Shown here piece after piece: positions 18,010-26,579 of a DNA stretch of 64,000 nt. The stretch covers positions 2,604,001 to 2,668,000 of the forward strand of contig NZ_CP073766.1 of assembly GCF_018255755.1 (NCBI RefSeq). The letters are read 5' to 3'. The position numbers and the translations under genes are program-made. This DNA comes from Chitinophaga sp. HK235 (lineage in GTDB: Bacteria; Bacteroidota; Bacteroidia; Chitinophagales; Chitinophagaceae). Numbering within the stretch: the stretch's first letter is position 1; each line of letters begins with the position of its first letter. The notes under the pieces are model-generated. The model saw only the letters and a list, made by a program, of their open reading frames with translations, did not search any database and was not told the origin of the DNA.

Positions 18010-20259
18010 TTAGTTAACAATAATTTCGTCAGCCAGCAACATACTGTTGCCGCCGGCACCGTAGCCTCCGGCAGGGATAACACCTTTGTTGACAGCGGTC
18101 ACTTTTATATATCTTGCCTGTACCGGCCTGATGGATAAACGTATTTGATTGATACCATTCACCGGGAAACTATCTGCCACGGCTACACGCTCATAATGTT
18201 TTCCGTCTGCAGACACTTCAAACGAAAGGCTGGCCGGCTCCCACATACGCTGCCAGTGATAGTTGAGCACATTGGCGCCCAGCAGCTTTATTTCCTGCTT
18301 ACTACCCAGGTCAATAAACGCATGCAGATCTCTGGCCGAGAAACCCAGCCACTGCTGATCATTAAAACGATGGGTACCTGCTATACCATTCACCAGCGTA
18401 GTAGCATCACCGTTATGTTTTGTATTGGGCGGCTGCTGCAGTGTGATCAGCGCGCCGGTAGATTTATATATCTCAAAAGGCTGATGGAACAAACGCCCTA
18501 CGGGCTTGCCCTGTACGAAAAGCATGGCCTGAAGGGTACAGCTGCGGGTCAGCAGTATACGGCCCTTGTAAGCCGGACTGGCTGCCACCGGTGTACTGCC
18601 ATCTGTGGTATAACGGATAGTAGCCCCCTTCAGCTGTGAACGCAATGATACATACAGCTTTCCTTTTGCAAGGCTGTCCAGTGCATAATTAATCTCATGC
18701 CAGGTCGTATAGCCGTTGCCGGTAAGGGCTTCCAGCCGCCGGGTAAACTGATCGTAGTTCCGCACCTGCATAGGTGACCAGGCTCTTTCGGCCATTGCCT
18801 GCAGACGGGGATAAATCATATAGTTGGCATGTTCAGGTGTAGAAAGATATTCGCTCCAGATCTCTCCCTGTATGCCTGAAATATAGGGCAACAACGCAGT
18901 ATCGCCTGCTGCTTTCAAGGGTTCATAGGCATACACTTCCTCCAACGGCGTATAACCGCCGGCAGCTGTTTTTTCTTCGGGATATAAAGACTGATAATGA
19001 TCGAAATACAACTCATCTTCCGGTGTCATGATCACTTGCTGTTGCTGCTTAGCAGCCGATACAGCGCCCTCCACCCCTCTCCAGCTCATCACTACCGCAC
19101 CCGGTGCCAGGCCACCCTCCAGTATCTCGTCCCAGCCAATAATACGACGACCTTTACTACGTACATAATCGCTGATACGACGGATAAAATAACTCTGCAA
19201 GGCCGCTTCATCAGGCAGGTGCTGGGCTTTCATGCGCTGCTGACAGGCGGCGCATTGTTTCCATTTCACCTTGGGGCATTCATCCCCACCTATATGGATA
19301 TACGTAGAAGGAAACAGGGCGATCACTTCATCCAGCACATCCTGGAGGAAAATAAAGGTGCTGTCTTTTCCCGCACAGAACACATCATCGAAAACACCCC
19401 AGAACTCAGCTGTTTTGTAAGGTCCGCCGGTACATCCCAGTGAAGGGTAGGCAGCCAGTGCGGCCAGTGCATGCCCCGGCATTTCTATTTCCGGTATCAC
19501 ATTGATATGTCTGGCTGCGGCATAGGCAATCACTTCTTTGATCTGTTCCTGCGTATAGTAGCCACCGTATCTTTTGCCATCGAAGCGATGAGGCAGTTCC
19601 TTCTTATGCCCGATCATGGTTTGTGCGCGCCAGGCGGACACTGATTGCAAAGCGGGATACTTTTTTATTTCCATCCGCCATCCCTGATCATCGGTAAGAT
19701 GCCAGTGGAAGTTGTTGATCTTGTAAAACGCCAGCTGATCGATGAACTGTTTGACAAAATCCACCGAAAAAAAATGCCGGCCCACATCCAGGTGCATGCC
19801 CCGGTATGCAAAACGGGGATAGTCGGTGATAACAGCTCCCGGCACTACCAGCCCTCCTGCGGTGGCAGGGTGCCACAGCTGGCGCAGGGTAGCGATACCA
19901 TGGCCTATACCGGCCGCATCATGCGCCGTGAGTTTTATCTGCGGAGCGCTGATGTTCAGCAGATAACCTTCCGGCTGTTTTACCTGCACGGTATCCAGCG
20001 ACAGAATAATAGCAGCCTGACGATTAGCAGATGGCCGGTTGACGGCTGCACCTATGTATTCCCGCAACAGGGCGGCTTCTTTTTCCAGACCTGCCATAGC
20101 CTTTATTTCCGCGTTGGCAGTAATAAAAGCGCTGCTGGACGTCCAGGAAGCTGCCACCGGCAAAGGAATCAGGGCCGCCGGTGAGGCGACCCGATTCTTT
20201 TGTGCGAAGAGGCATGTATGAACCGTTATGAATACAGAAAAAAGGAAAATGCGTCTCAT
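18010..20259 (-). CDS. GH20 beta-N-acetylhexosaminidase
   Basis: 749 residues. Signal peptide ends near residue 20 (CLFAQ). An N-terminal GH20b domain precedes the (beta/alpha)8 catalytic domain: MHLDVGRHFF, INNFHWHLTDDQGWR and HIGGDECPKVKW, where the Asp-Glu pair (about residues 323-324) is the substrate-assisted catalytic pair. The GWDEILEGG and WRG motifs follow. From about 545 there is a chitobiase-type beta domain (IRYTTDGSTP), and the C-terminus from about 610 looks like a discoidin (F5/8 C) carbohydrate-binding domain. The enzyme removes terminal GlcNAc/GalNAc from glycans in the periplasm or on the surface. It is one base downstream of the SusD stop. Confidence 0.93.
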   Translation of the reverse strand: MRRIFLFSVFITVHTCLFAQKNRVASPAALIPLPVAASWTSSSAFITANAEIKAMAGLEKEAALLREYIGAAVNRPSANRQAAIILSLDTVQVKQPEGYLLNISAPQIKLTAHDAAGIGHGIATLRQLWHPATAGGLVVPGAVITDYPRFAYRGMHLDVGRHFFSVDFVKQFIDQLAFYKINNFHWHLTDDQGWRMEIKKYPALQSVSAWRAQTMIGHKKELPHRFDGKRYGGYYTQEQIKEVIAYAAARHINVIPEIEMPGHALAALAAYPSLGCTGGPYKTAEFWGVFDDVFCAGKDSTFIFLQDVLDEVIALFPSTYIHIGGDECPKVKWKQCAACQQRMKAQHLPDEAALQSYFIRRISDYVRSKGRRIIGWDEILEGGLAPGAVVMSWRGVEGAVSAAKQQQQVIMTPEDELYFDHYQSLYPEEKTAAGGYTPLEEVYAYEPLKAAGDTALLPYISGIQGEIWSEYLSTPEHANYMIYPRLQAMAERAWSPMQVRNYDQFTRRLEALTGNGYTTWHEINYALDSLAKGKLYVSLRSQLKGATIRYTTDGSTPVAASPAYKGRILLTRSCTLQAMLFVQGKPVGRLFHQPFEIYKSTGALITLQQPPNTKHNGDATTLVNGIAGTHRFNDQQWLGFSARDLHAFIDLGSKQEIKLLGANVLNYHWQRMWEPASLSFEVSADGKHYERVAVADSFPVNGINQIRLSIRPVQARYIKVTAVNKGVIPAGGYGAGGNSMLLADEIIVN

Positions 20260-20260
20260 A

Positions 20261-21808
20261 CTATTTATCCCACCACATTCTGGTTGTTAATAAATCCGGA
20301 CCCTGTCTTTTCACGGCATCGTTGTAGTTAGTGCCGTTGATACCCTGTTCTGTCTGGGAATAAGGCAGTCTGCGCGGGATAGTGCCGTTGGTAACATTAC
20401 CGGTGTATTTCACAGGTACCAGTACCGGATAACCGGTACGTCTCCAGTTGGCATAGGCTTCCTGTTCATCGAGCAGCAGGGCAGCCCAGAACTGCGTATG
20501 GATCTGTTCCATCTGCTGATCGAAAGTTCCGCCGGTATTGAGTGCGTGCTCTGCTACATACTGATCGATCCTTGCGGGCGCGATCACGCCGGCAGCACCA
20601 AACTGGCCCCAGTTGCGGAGTGCCGCGGTAACGCCGTTGTTGTACAGCTGAGCCACATCGCCGGTGCCCCAGCCACGCAGCGCTACTTCACTGAGCAGGA
20701 AGTTCATTTCGGCGTTAGTCATCACCAGTAAGGGAGAGCTGTAGTTGAGGATGGTAGCCGGATTGGGCTCAGAGTAAGAAGCCGGGTTGGCTGGTTTTAC
20801 ATCAGAACCGTTGGCCATTCCTTTCTGCAGGGCTGCAGTTGTGTCGGGTGCACCGTTGGTCCACACTACAGATACTACGCCCAGGCGTGGGTCATTATTA
20901 TTTTTCAGGAAGTCGATAAACGTTTTGCTGAATTTGCCCCATTCCTGATTACTGGCTCCTTTGGAACTGGTAGTATAGTCCTGATTTACCAGTTCAAAAG
21001 CAATGGGATTGTTGTTATAGGTCTGTGGTCCGTTGGAGTATCTCATAACAGCAATGTCTGCTGCATCGGTGATCACACCGCCGGCAATGGCTTTCTGGGC
21101 CCAGTCTTTGGCGACCACCTTAGTGCTGGTAGCACGCGTGGTACGCATCGCCAGACGCAGCATGAGGGAGTAACCAAATTTTTTCCACTGGGCGATATTG
21201 CCTTTGTAGATCAGGTCGGCGTTGCCATAGGTAGGCTTGGAAGGATCAAATGCTTTGATAGCTTCGTCCACTTCTTTCAGCAGGCCGGCATAAATGTCTT
21301 CCTGCGGATCGTATTTAGGCTGAAACAGATCATATTTACCGCGGTTAGCTTCGCTGTAAGGCACGTCTCCATACAGGTCGGTGATACGCTGCATGATCAG
21401 CGCTCTCCAGATACGGGCTACGGAGAGTTTGTTGACGTTCTCCGGTCCTTTGGCCGCTTCTATGATTTCTGCCAGTGTGGTAACCGTATTCGTATATACG
21501 TTACGGTAATAAAAGCTCTGGTAAAAATCATTAACGGCATATTTATCGCCGGCGCCTGAACCAGCGATCTCCTTGGCGATGGCAAAGTGCTGGATATAGG
21601 TACCGCAATGCAGGTAAGAGGCGAAGAAGTAGGCGCGGTCCAGCGGCAGGTTGCCTTTCAGCAGACTTTGTGTGAACAGCAGATCGACATTAGGCTTTTC
21701 GGAAGCGTTGGGATTGACGTTGAGCGCTTCAAAACCCTTGTCACAGGAAGACAATCCCAGTACAGCCCCTAAAAGAAGAATGAATTTATATCTGGCAATA
21801 CGTTGCAT
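20261..21808 (-). CDS. SusD/RagB-like outer-membrane lipoprotein
   Basis: 515 residues. A lipoprotein signal with lipobox LGLSSC gives a lipid-anchored Cys near residue 22. The SusD-like type-2 fold is recognised by FEALNVNPNA at the N-terminus, the TPR-like helices around AQWKKFGYSLMLRLAMRT, FLLSEVALRGWG and the C-terminal WAALLLDEQEAYANWRRTGYP and PRRLPYSQTE. It binds the glycan at the cell surface and acts as the lid on the SusC channel encoded just upstream (24-base gap). Confidence 0.92.
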   Translation of the reverse strand: MQRIARYKFILLLGAVLGLSSCDKGFEALNVNPNASEKPNVDLLFTQSLLKGNLPLDRAYFFASYLHCGTYIQHFAIAKEIAGSGAGDKYAVNDFYQSFYYRNVYTNTVTTLAEIIEAAKGPENVNKLSVARIWRALIMQRITDLYGDVPYSEANRGKYDLFQPKYDPQEDIYAGLLKEVDEAIKAFDPSKPTYGNADLIYKGNIAQWKKFGYSLMLRLAMRTTRATSTKVVAKDWAQKAIAGGVITDAADIAVMRYSNGPQTYNNNPIAFELVNQDYTTSSKGASNQEWGKFSKTFIDFLKNNNDPRLGVVSVVWTNGAPDTTAALQKGMANGSDVKPANPASYSEPNPATILNYSSPLLVMTNAEMNFLLSEVALRGWGTGDVAQLYNNGVTAALRNWGQFGAAGVIAPARIDQYVAEHALNTGGTFDQQMEQIHTQFWAALLLDEQEAYANWRRTGYPVLVPVKYTGNVTNGTIPRRLPYSQTEQGINGTNYNDAVKRQGPDLLTTRMWWDK

Positions 21809-21832
21809 GAGCTTACAATTTTTAAGAATGAA

Positions 21833-24800
21833 CTAAAGTTTTACCTGCAGGTTGACGCCATAGCTCCGGGTACGGGGCACGCCGAACATTTCAAAGCCTT
21901 GTGCATTGGAGTTGCTGAAGGTTGATTCCGGATCGATATTGGGCGCATTCTTATACAGGAAAAACAGATTCCTGGCTACGAAGGACACAGTGGCTGACTG
22001 CAGTCTGGCGAAGGAGAACACTTTCGCCGGAACATTATAGCTCAGTACCACCTGACGCAGTTTGATGAAGCTGGCATCGTATACAAATTTCTCAGAGAGA
22101 TTTTTGAAGTTATCGTAATACTGTTGTAAACCGGTAGCGTAGGTAAAGGTTTTGCTGAAAGGTTTACCATCCTGATCAACACCATTTACCGTAAGACCAT
22201 CTTCCCTGCCCGGCAGTGTGATCTTGTTGAGACCAAAACGGGTAGCATACAAGTTGGTAGCGGAATACACATGACCACCAAATTTACCGTCTATCAGGAA
22301 ACTCAGGTTAAAGCGTTTATAGGTAAAGTTGTTGGTGATACCCGCAGAGAAAGGAGATACACCGGTGCCGAGGTCAGTGAGCGCCGTACGCATTTCATAG
22401 CCGGTATTTTTATCATACACGGTATTGCCGGCTGCATCTTTCAGCACTTTAAAGCCTTTGATGGTGCTGTATGGTTTTCCGATCTCCGCAAAAATATAGG
22501 CGTAACTGTTAACGCTCACATCGAGCTGAAGGCTGTTGATACCTTCCGTGAGTTTCACCACTTCATTTTTATTGTAGGCCATGTTGTAACTCAGGTCCCA
22601 GGAGAAGTCCTTCTTTTTGATGGGAACACCGGTGAGCAATACTTCGATGCCTTTGTTGCTCATTTCGCCTACGTTGAGGATGGCGAAGTTATAGCCGGAA
22701 GCCGGGGAGATAGCAGCCTGCATGATATCGTTGGTGGTTTTGCGGCTGTATACGGTAATGTCGGCAGACAGGCGATTGTTGAGCATGCGTGCTTCGATAC
22801 CGGCTTCAAAGGTAGTAGAGAGCAAAGGTTTCAGGTTAGGGTTGGGTGCCTGGAACAGTCCGGAGCCGACACCCTGAGGGGTGGTTGGGGTGGGCGTTTG
22901 CAGGGGCTGTCCGAGGTGGCCGCCACCAGACAAAACGGAATAGGTCTGTCTGAGGATGTAAGGCTGCGGAGTGGCGCCGCCTACCTGAGCCCAGGAGGTG
23001 CGTACTTTGGCGTAGTTCATCCAGGAAGGCATTTTAATGGCTTCAGACAGGAGGAAGCTGGCGCCTACGGAAGGATAGAAGATATTGTTGTTGTGCGTTG
23101 ACAAGGTAGAGAACCAGTCGTTACGGCCGGTGGCAGTGATAAACAACATATCTCTGAAAGACAGGTCCACAGAGCCGAAGAGCGAGTTGGTCGCCTGGCG
23201 CTGGTTGACATTAGTGGTATTCAGGCTTACCACATTGGAAGGATCATAAAAGCCGGGTGCGAAGAAGTCGGTACCATTGAGGTTCACGGCATCGGAGATG
23301 GTTTTGCGTCTGTTACCTCCGGCCATGGCGGTAAGACCGAAATCGCGGCTCAGTTTGCCCTGGTAGTTGATGGTCAGTTCACCGTTAGTTTCGGTGCTGA
23401 TGGTGTTGTACTGCTGGTATAGGCCTTTTGGAGCGAAGAGTGTTCCGGTAGGCACTATACCAACATAATTGATGTTCAGATAATCATGGCTTACACGACC
23501 GCGTACGAACAGGTTGTCCAGCAGGTTGTATTTGATGCTGGCATTACCGATAAAACGTTTGCGGTCATCGTTGTTACGAAAGCGGTTAGCTACAAAGTAA
23601 GGGTTGGAGGCAAAACCCGAAGGGTTCCACTCTACTTCCTTGTCATCGGCGTTATAGCCGGGATTGAGATTGCGGATGTCAACAGTGTTGGCCATCATGT
23701 AGGTACCCCAGTTGACATTACCAGGCGCGTCAGAAACGCTGCTTCTGTTTTTGGCCTTCTCGATGTTGTACTGAGCATAAGCCTCTATGGTAAGGCGTTT
23801 GCTGAGGTTGGAGAAGATGCTGACAGAACCGATTTTTTTGTTGAGTGACTGATTAGGCACCAGACTATGGTTGTTCATATCGGAGAGGGATACACGATAT
23901 TTTGTGTTTTCGTTGCCTCCGGAGAAAGCCAGTGTGTTGGTGAAAGTGTTGCCGGTTTTATAGAAATTTTTGATGTTGTTTTTCTGGGCTACATAAGGAC
24001 GTGCTACGCCATCGAACTGCACAACATCGCTGCCATCAATTTTAGGGCCCCAGGAGAGGCGGCCGGCGGCGATAGCTTTGGATTGGCTGGCGGGTTTAAT
24101 ACCATTTTCACCGGAGCCGTATTCGTATTGCCAGTCAGGGATGATGGCAGGTGTCTCTACGGTGAAGGTGGTGTTGTAATCTACGCCAATGCCTTTCTGG
24201 GTAACGCCTTTTTTGGTGGTGATGAGGATCACACCGTTGGAAGCTCGGGCACCATAGAGGGCGGCAGCGGGACCACCTTTCAGTACGGTGATGGTTTCGA
24301 TATCGTCGGGATTGATGCCTGCGATACCATCGCCGCGGTCGTAGTTGAGACCGTTGGAAGCACCGCTGATCACGGCGCTTTGGGTGGTGTTGTCGATAGG
24401 CATGCCGTTGACTACATACAGTGGCTGGTTATCGCCGTTGAGGGAGCCGTTGCCACGGATGATTACGCGGCTGGAGCCACCGGGGCCGCTGGCGAGGCTG
24501 GAGGCGTTCACGCCGGCTATCTTACCGGTGAGAGCGTCTGCCACGTTGATTTCGCGGGCCTGGGTGAAGTCACTGCCTTTTACTTCTGTAACAGCATAGG
24601 CCAGTGCCTTTTTTTCCTTTTTGATGCCGAGAGCGGTGACTACCAGTTCTCCAAGGGCTTTGGTGTTGGTTTCCAGGTGGATGCTGATGTTGGATTGTCC
24701 TCTCGTTACTTTTACTTCTTTTCTTTCGAAGCCTACAAAAGTGACGGCGATTGTAAGTTCGCCGGTGAAGGTGGCTGGTATTTTAACGGAGAATTTACCT

Positions 24801-25000
24801 GTTTCGTCGGTCAGGGCACCGATGCCTTTGGCACCAACGAGTGAGACGGAGGCTCCGATAATTTTCTGACCGTCGGCTGCGCTGGTGACGGTACCGGATA
24901 TCAGGTCAGACTGGGCATAGCTACATACAGAAAATAACAGGCCTAATAGTGGCAGGAATATCTTCGGTAAGGAGGCCACTCTTATGATATTTTTCATCAT
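21833..25000 (-). CDS. SusC/RagA-like TonB-dependent outer-membrane transporter
   Basis: About 1055 residues from the ATG at 25000. An in-frame TTG at 25024 exists, but the ATG pair at 25000/24997 gives the cleaner signal peptide (…LLFSVCSYAQ). Domains in order: signal peptide, carboxypeptidase-regulatory-like beta domain (SGTVTSAADGQKIIGASVSL), a TonB-box/plug domain (GSLNGDNQPLYVVNGMPID, GPAAALYGARASNGVILITTKKG) and a beta barrel ending in a typical C-terminal strand VNLQVKL. It imports oligosaccharides together with the SusD-like lipoprotein. It is the first gene of a seven-gene minus-strand operon. No FecI/FecR pair is near. Confidence 0.93.
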   Translation of the reverse strand: MMKNIIRVASLPKIFLPLLGLLFSVCSYAQSDLISGTVTSAADGQKIIGASVSLVGAKGIGALTDETGKFSVKIPATFTGELTIAVTFVGFERKEVKVTRGQSNISIHLETNTKALGELVVTALGIKKEKKALAYAVTEVKGSDFTQAREINVADALTGKIAGVNASSLASGPGGSSRVIIRGNGSLNGDNQPLYVVNGMPIDNTTQSAVISGASNGLNYDRGDGIAGINPDDIETITVLKGGPAAALYGARASNGVILITTKKGVTQKGIGVDYNTTFTVETPAIIPDWQYEYGSGENGIKPASQSKAIAAGRLSWGPKIDGSDVVQFDGVARPYVAQKNNIKNFYKTGNTFTNTLAFSGGNENTKYRVSLSDMNNHSLVPNQSLNKKIGSVSIFSNLSKRLTIEAYAQYNIEKAKNRSSVSDAPGNVNWGTYMMANTVDIRNLNPGYNADDKEVEWNPSGFASNPYFVANRFRNNDDRKRFIGNASIKYNLLDNLFVRGRVSHDYLNINYVGIVPTGTLFAPKGLYQQYNTISTETNGELTINYQGKLSRDFGLTAMAGGNRRKTISDAVNLNGTDFFAPGFYDPSNVVSLNTTNVNQRQATNSLFGSVDLSFRDMLFITATGRNDWFSTLSTHNNNIFYPSVGASFLLSEAIKMPSWMNYAKVRTSWAQVGGATPQPYILRQTYSVLSGGGHLGQPLQTPTPTTPQGVGSGLFQAPNPNLKPLLSTTFEAGIEARMLNNRLSADITVYSRKTTNDIMQAAISPASGYNFAILNVGEMSNKGIEVLLTGVPIKKKDFSWDLSYNMAYNKNEVVKLTEGINSLQLDVSVNSYAYIFAEIGKPYSTIKGFKVLKDAAGNTVYDKNTGYEMRTALTDLGTGVSPFSAGITNNFTYKRFNLSFLIDGKFGGHVYSATNLYATRFGLNKITLPGREDGLTVNGVDQDGKPFSKTFTYATGLQQYYDNFKNLSEKFVYDASFIKLRQVVLSYNVPAKVFSFARLQSATVSFVARNLFFLYKNAPNIDPESTFSNSNAQGFEMFGVPRTRSYGVNLQVKL

Positions 25001-25070
25001 GTGGTTTGGTTGATAGTTCTTCAAATAATGCGGAAATTACGGGGTTAAAAATAGCTATTCCTGCCAAAAC

Positions 25071-25110
25071 TGCAAATAATTCGCAAAATTTATTTGCAAA
25101 TAATGCAAAA
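25071..25110. promoter_or_regulatory. Reiterated GCAAA sites, candidate DeoR operator (SusC side)
   Basis: Four copies of (T/C)GCAAA(A/T) with their G at 25072, 25083, 25096 and 25105, so spaced 11, 13 and 9 bases, about one helical turn. They lie 70 to 110 bases upstream of the SusC start and face the DeoR gene. DeoR-family repressors often bind short direct repeats; that they bind here is inferred. Confidence 0.45.
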
Positions 25111-25207
25111 AACTATCTTCACAAATCTTTAATTTCTCTCTAAAAAACTACCAATCAATCATTTAATATTATCAAATTCTGCAACAAAAATTATTTTTCG
25201 CTCCAAA

Positions 25208-25290
25208 AGTGCAAAATTGTCTCTGATCTTCTATTTTTGTCCTCAACCCATGTTATGGCATGCAAAAAAGACCCATCGCATTTTTTGCAT
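25208..25290. promoter_or_regulatory. Further TGCAAAA sites near the DeoR start
   Basis: GTGCAAAATT at 25209-25218, ATGCAAAAAAG at 25259-25269 and an inverted copy TTTTTTGCAT around 25280-25290 flank the candidate -7 element and precede the preferred DeoR start at 25338. They share the core of the group at 25071-25110 and would suit autoregulation. Confidence 0.4.
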
Positions 25291-25337
25291 ATACAGTTTT
25301 TTTTGTCTATCATCACCTTTTGAATTTATCAGATGCT

Positions 25338-26123
25338 ATGGATAGTATGAATACACAGGACCATGTTCCTCCGGTTTCCCTCACAAAAAAATCCAGGAAA
25401 CAACTCATCATACAACAAGTGAATATTCACACCCGGATCACTTACAGTGAACTGGTAAGTCTGATTAATGTCTCTGAAGATACCATCCGCCGTGATGTCA
25501 ACGAACTGGCCGATGACGGGGAAGTAGTGAAGATCAAAGGCGGCGCCATGTCTATCGCCTACCACTACGGCCATGAATCCGAAACCTATGCGCAGAATAA
25601 CAAACTGGTCATCGCTGAAAAAACGCTGCAGCTGCTGCGTGACGACATGATTGTACTCATCGGCGGCGGCACCACCATCCGTGAGTTCATCAAAAAAATA
25701 CCGCCCACCCTGCGCGCCACCTTTATCACCGTCAATGTGCTCTCCGCAGTAGAACTGCTGGACAAGCCCATGATCAAAACCATCGTGATAGGCGGACAAA
25801 TATCTGCCTACAGCCAGATGACTGTGAGCGGCGAAGTATTTGAATACCTCTCCAACATCAAAGCTGACCTCTGCATCATCGGCACCAATGCCATCGATCC
25901 TGTCAACGGCCTCACCGATGCCGACTGGGAAACCATCCAGGTGAAAAAAGCCATGATCAAAGCAGCCGACAAAGTGGCCATCCTCGCCATCAGCGAAAAA
26001 CTCAACACCTCCATGAAAATGAAAATCGCTGACCTGCAGGACATCCACTATCTCATCACCGAATTGCCCGCCGGCAGCGAAGCCCTGCAGGGATATAAAA
26101 CCAAAGGCCTGCAGATACTGTAA
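25338..26123 (+). CDS. DeoR/GlpR-family transcriptional regulator
   Basis: About 261 residues from ATG 25338 (a second ATG at 25347 is also possible; the longer frame from 25260 adds 26 residues that do not look like the family and would overlap the promoter). The winged helix lies at about residues 15-70: RKQLIIQQVNIHTRITYSEL and LINVSEDTIRRDVNEL, followed by KIKGGA. The C-terminal sugar-phosphate-sensing domain has GGGTTIREF, VIGGQIS and the IIGTNAIDPVNGLTDADWETIQVKKAMI block. It is divergent from the SusC operon and most likely represses it until a phosphorylated sugar intermediate appears. Confidence 0.88.
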   Translation: MDSMNTQDHVPPVSLTKKSRKQLIIQQVNIHTRITYSELVSLINVSEDTIRRDVNELADDGEVVKIKGGAMSIAYHYGHESETYAQNNKLVIAEKTLQLLRDDMIVLIGGGTTIREFIKKIPPTLRATFITVNVLSAVELLDKPMIKTIVIGGQISAYSQMTVSGEVFEYLSNIKADLCIIGTNAIDPVNGLTDADWETIQVKKAMIKAADKVAILAISEKLNTSMKMKIADLQDIHYLITELPAGSEALQGYKTKGLQIL

Positions 26124-26160
26124 AAAATATGACTACTTTTATGGGATAACATATCCCTAC

Positions 26161-26211
26161 GTGAAATACATCAATTCTATTGAACTCCTCGGCCTTGCCT
26201 CCACCCTGTAG
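26161..26211 (+). promoter_or_regulatory. Possible Leu/Ile-rich leader peptide
   Basis: GTG-started 16-codon frame encoding MKYINSIELLGLASTL, with four Leu codons (two adjacent) and two Ile codons, ending TAG. It overlaps the left arm of the following hairpin. This resembles an attenuator leader for a leucine operon, but there is no ATG and no good Shine-Dalgarno, so it may be chance. Confidence 0.25.
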
Positions 26212-26245
26212 TACGGGCACGGTTACACGATACTTCTTTTTTTTT
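26208..26245 (+). terminator. Intrinsic terminator or attenuator
   Basis: Stem of GTAGTACG (26208-26215) with CGATACTTC (26228-26236), containing one T-T mismatch and one bulge, immediately followed by T9 at 26237-26245. It can be either the terminator of the DeoR gene (stop 85 bases upstream) or an attenuator before leuC. Confidence 0.5.
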
Positions 26246-26579
26246 AAAATATAACCCCAACGTCTGTACGCAATCCTCGCGGCGGTCAGGATTTATTATG
26301 CCCCCTTACTGTTCTTCGCTAACGGTGCCGTGTATACGCAGTTACATCCATGACATTTTAATGACACACTACTCAACATAACCCTTTCTCTCAATAGTCA
26401 TTTGTTATATGAATTTTTTGTTATCTTATATTGATTATCAATATATTAAAAACAAATACTGCGATCACATAACAAAACAATAATCATACTTTTATCACTA
26501 TTTTTAGAAAAAATATGACAATCATAAGAATATCTGGATATTTTTTAAGAATTTAGCGCTTACCTTTAAAATTATAAAA

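Larger units (their letters stand above)
25001..25337. other. SusC-DeoR divergent control region
   Basis: 337 bases, very A/T-rich. It contains several GCAAA-type sites (listed separately) and, on the plus strand at 25232-25239, TATTTTTG, which fits the Bacteroidota -7 consensus TAnnTTTG; I see no matching -33 element at the right spacing. If used it would place the DeoR transcript start near 25246. Confidence 0.45.
26124..26579. other. Long leader region upstream of leuC
   Basis: 456 bases without a normal gene. It holds a possible GTG-started 16-codon peptide (26161-26211), a hairpin followed by nine T (26208-26245), and then a very A/T-rich tract (26400-26579) in which the leuC promoter may lie. 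No T-box or known riboswitch pattern was recognised. Confidence 0.5.

Noticed and set aside
23867..24844. Long open frame (325 codons) antisense to the first SusC gene
   Set aside because: It is the reverse-strand shadow of a real gene with clear domains; its translation has no recognisable family and low-complexity Gly/Val/Phe content caused by codon structure.
26298..26381. 27-codon frame with ATG in the leuC leader
   Set aside because: No amino-acid bias and no hairpin-plus-T-run linked to it.
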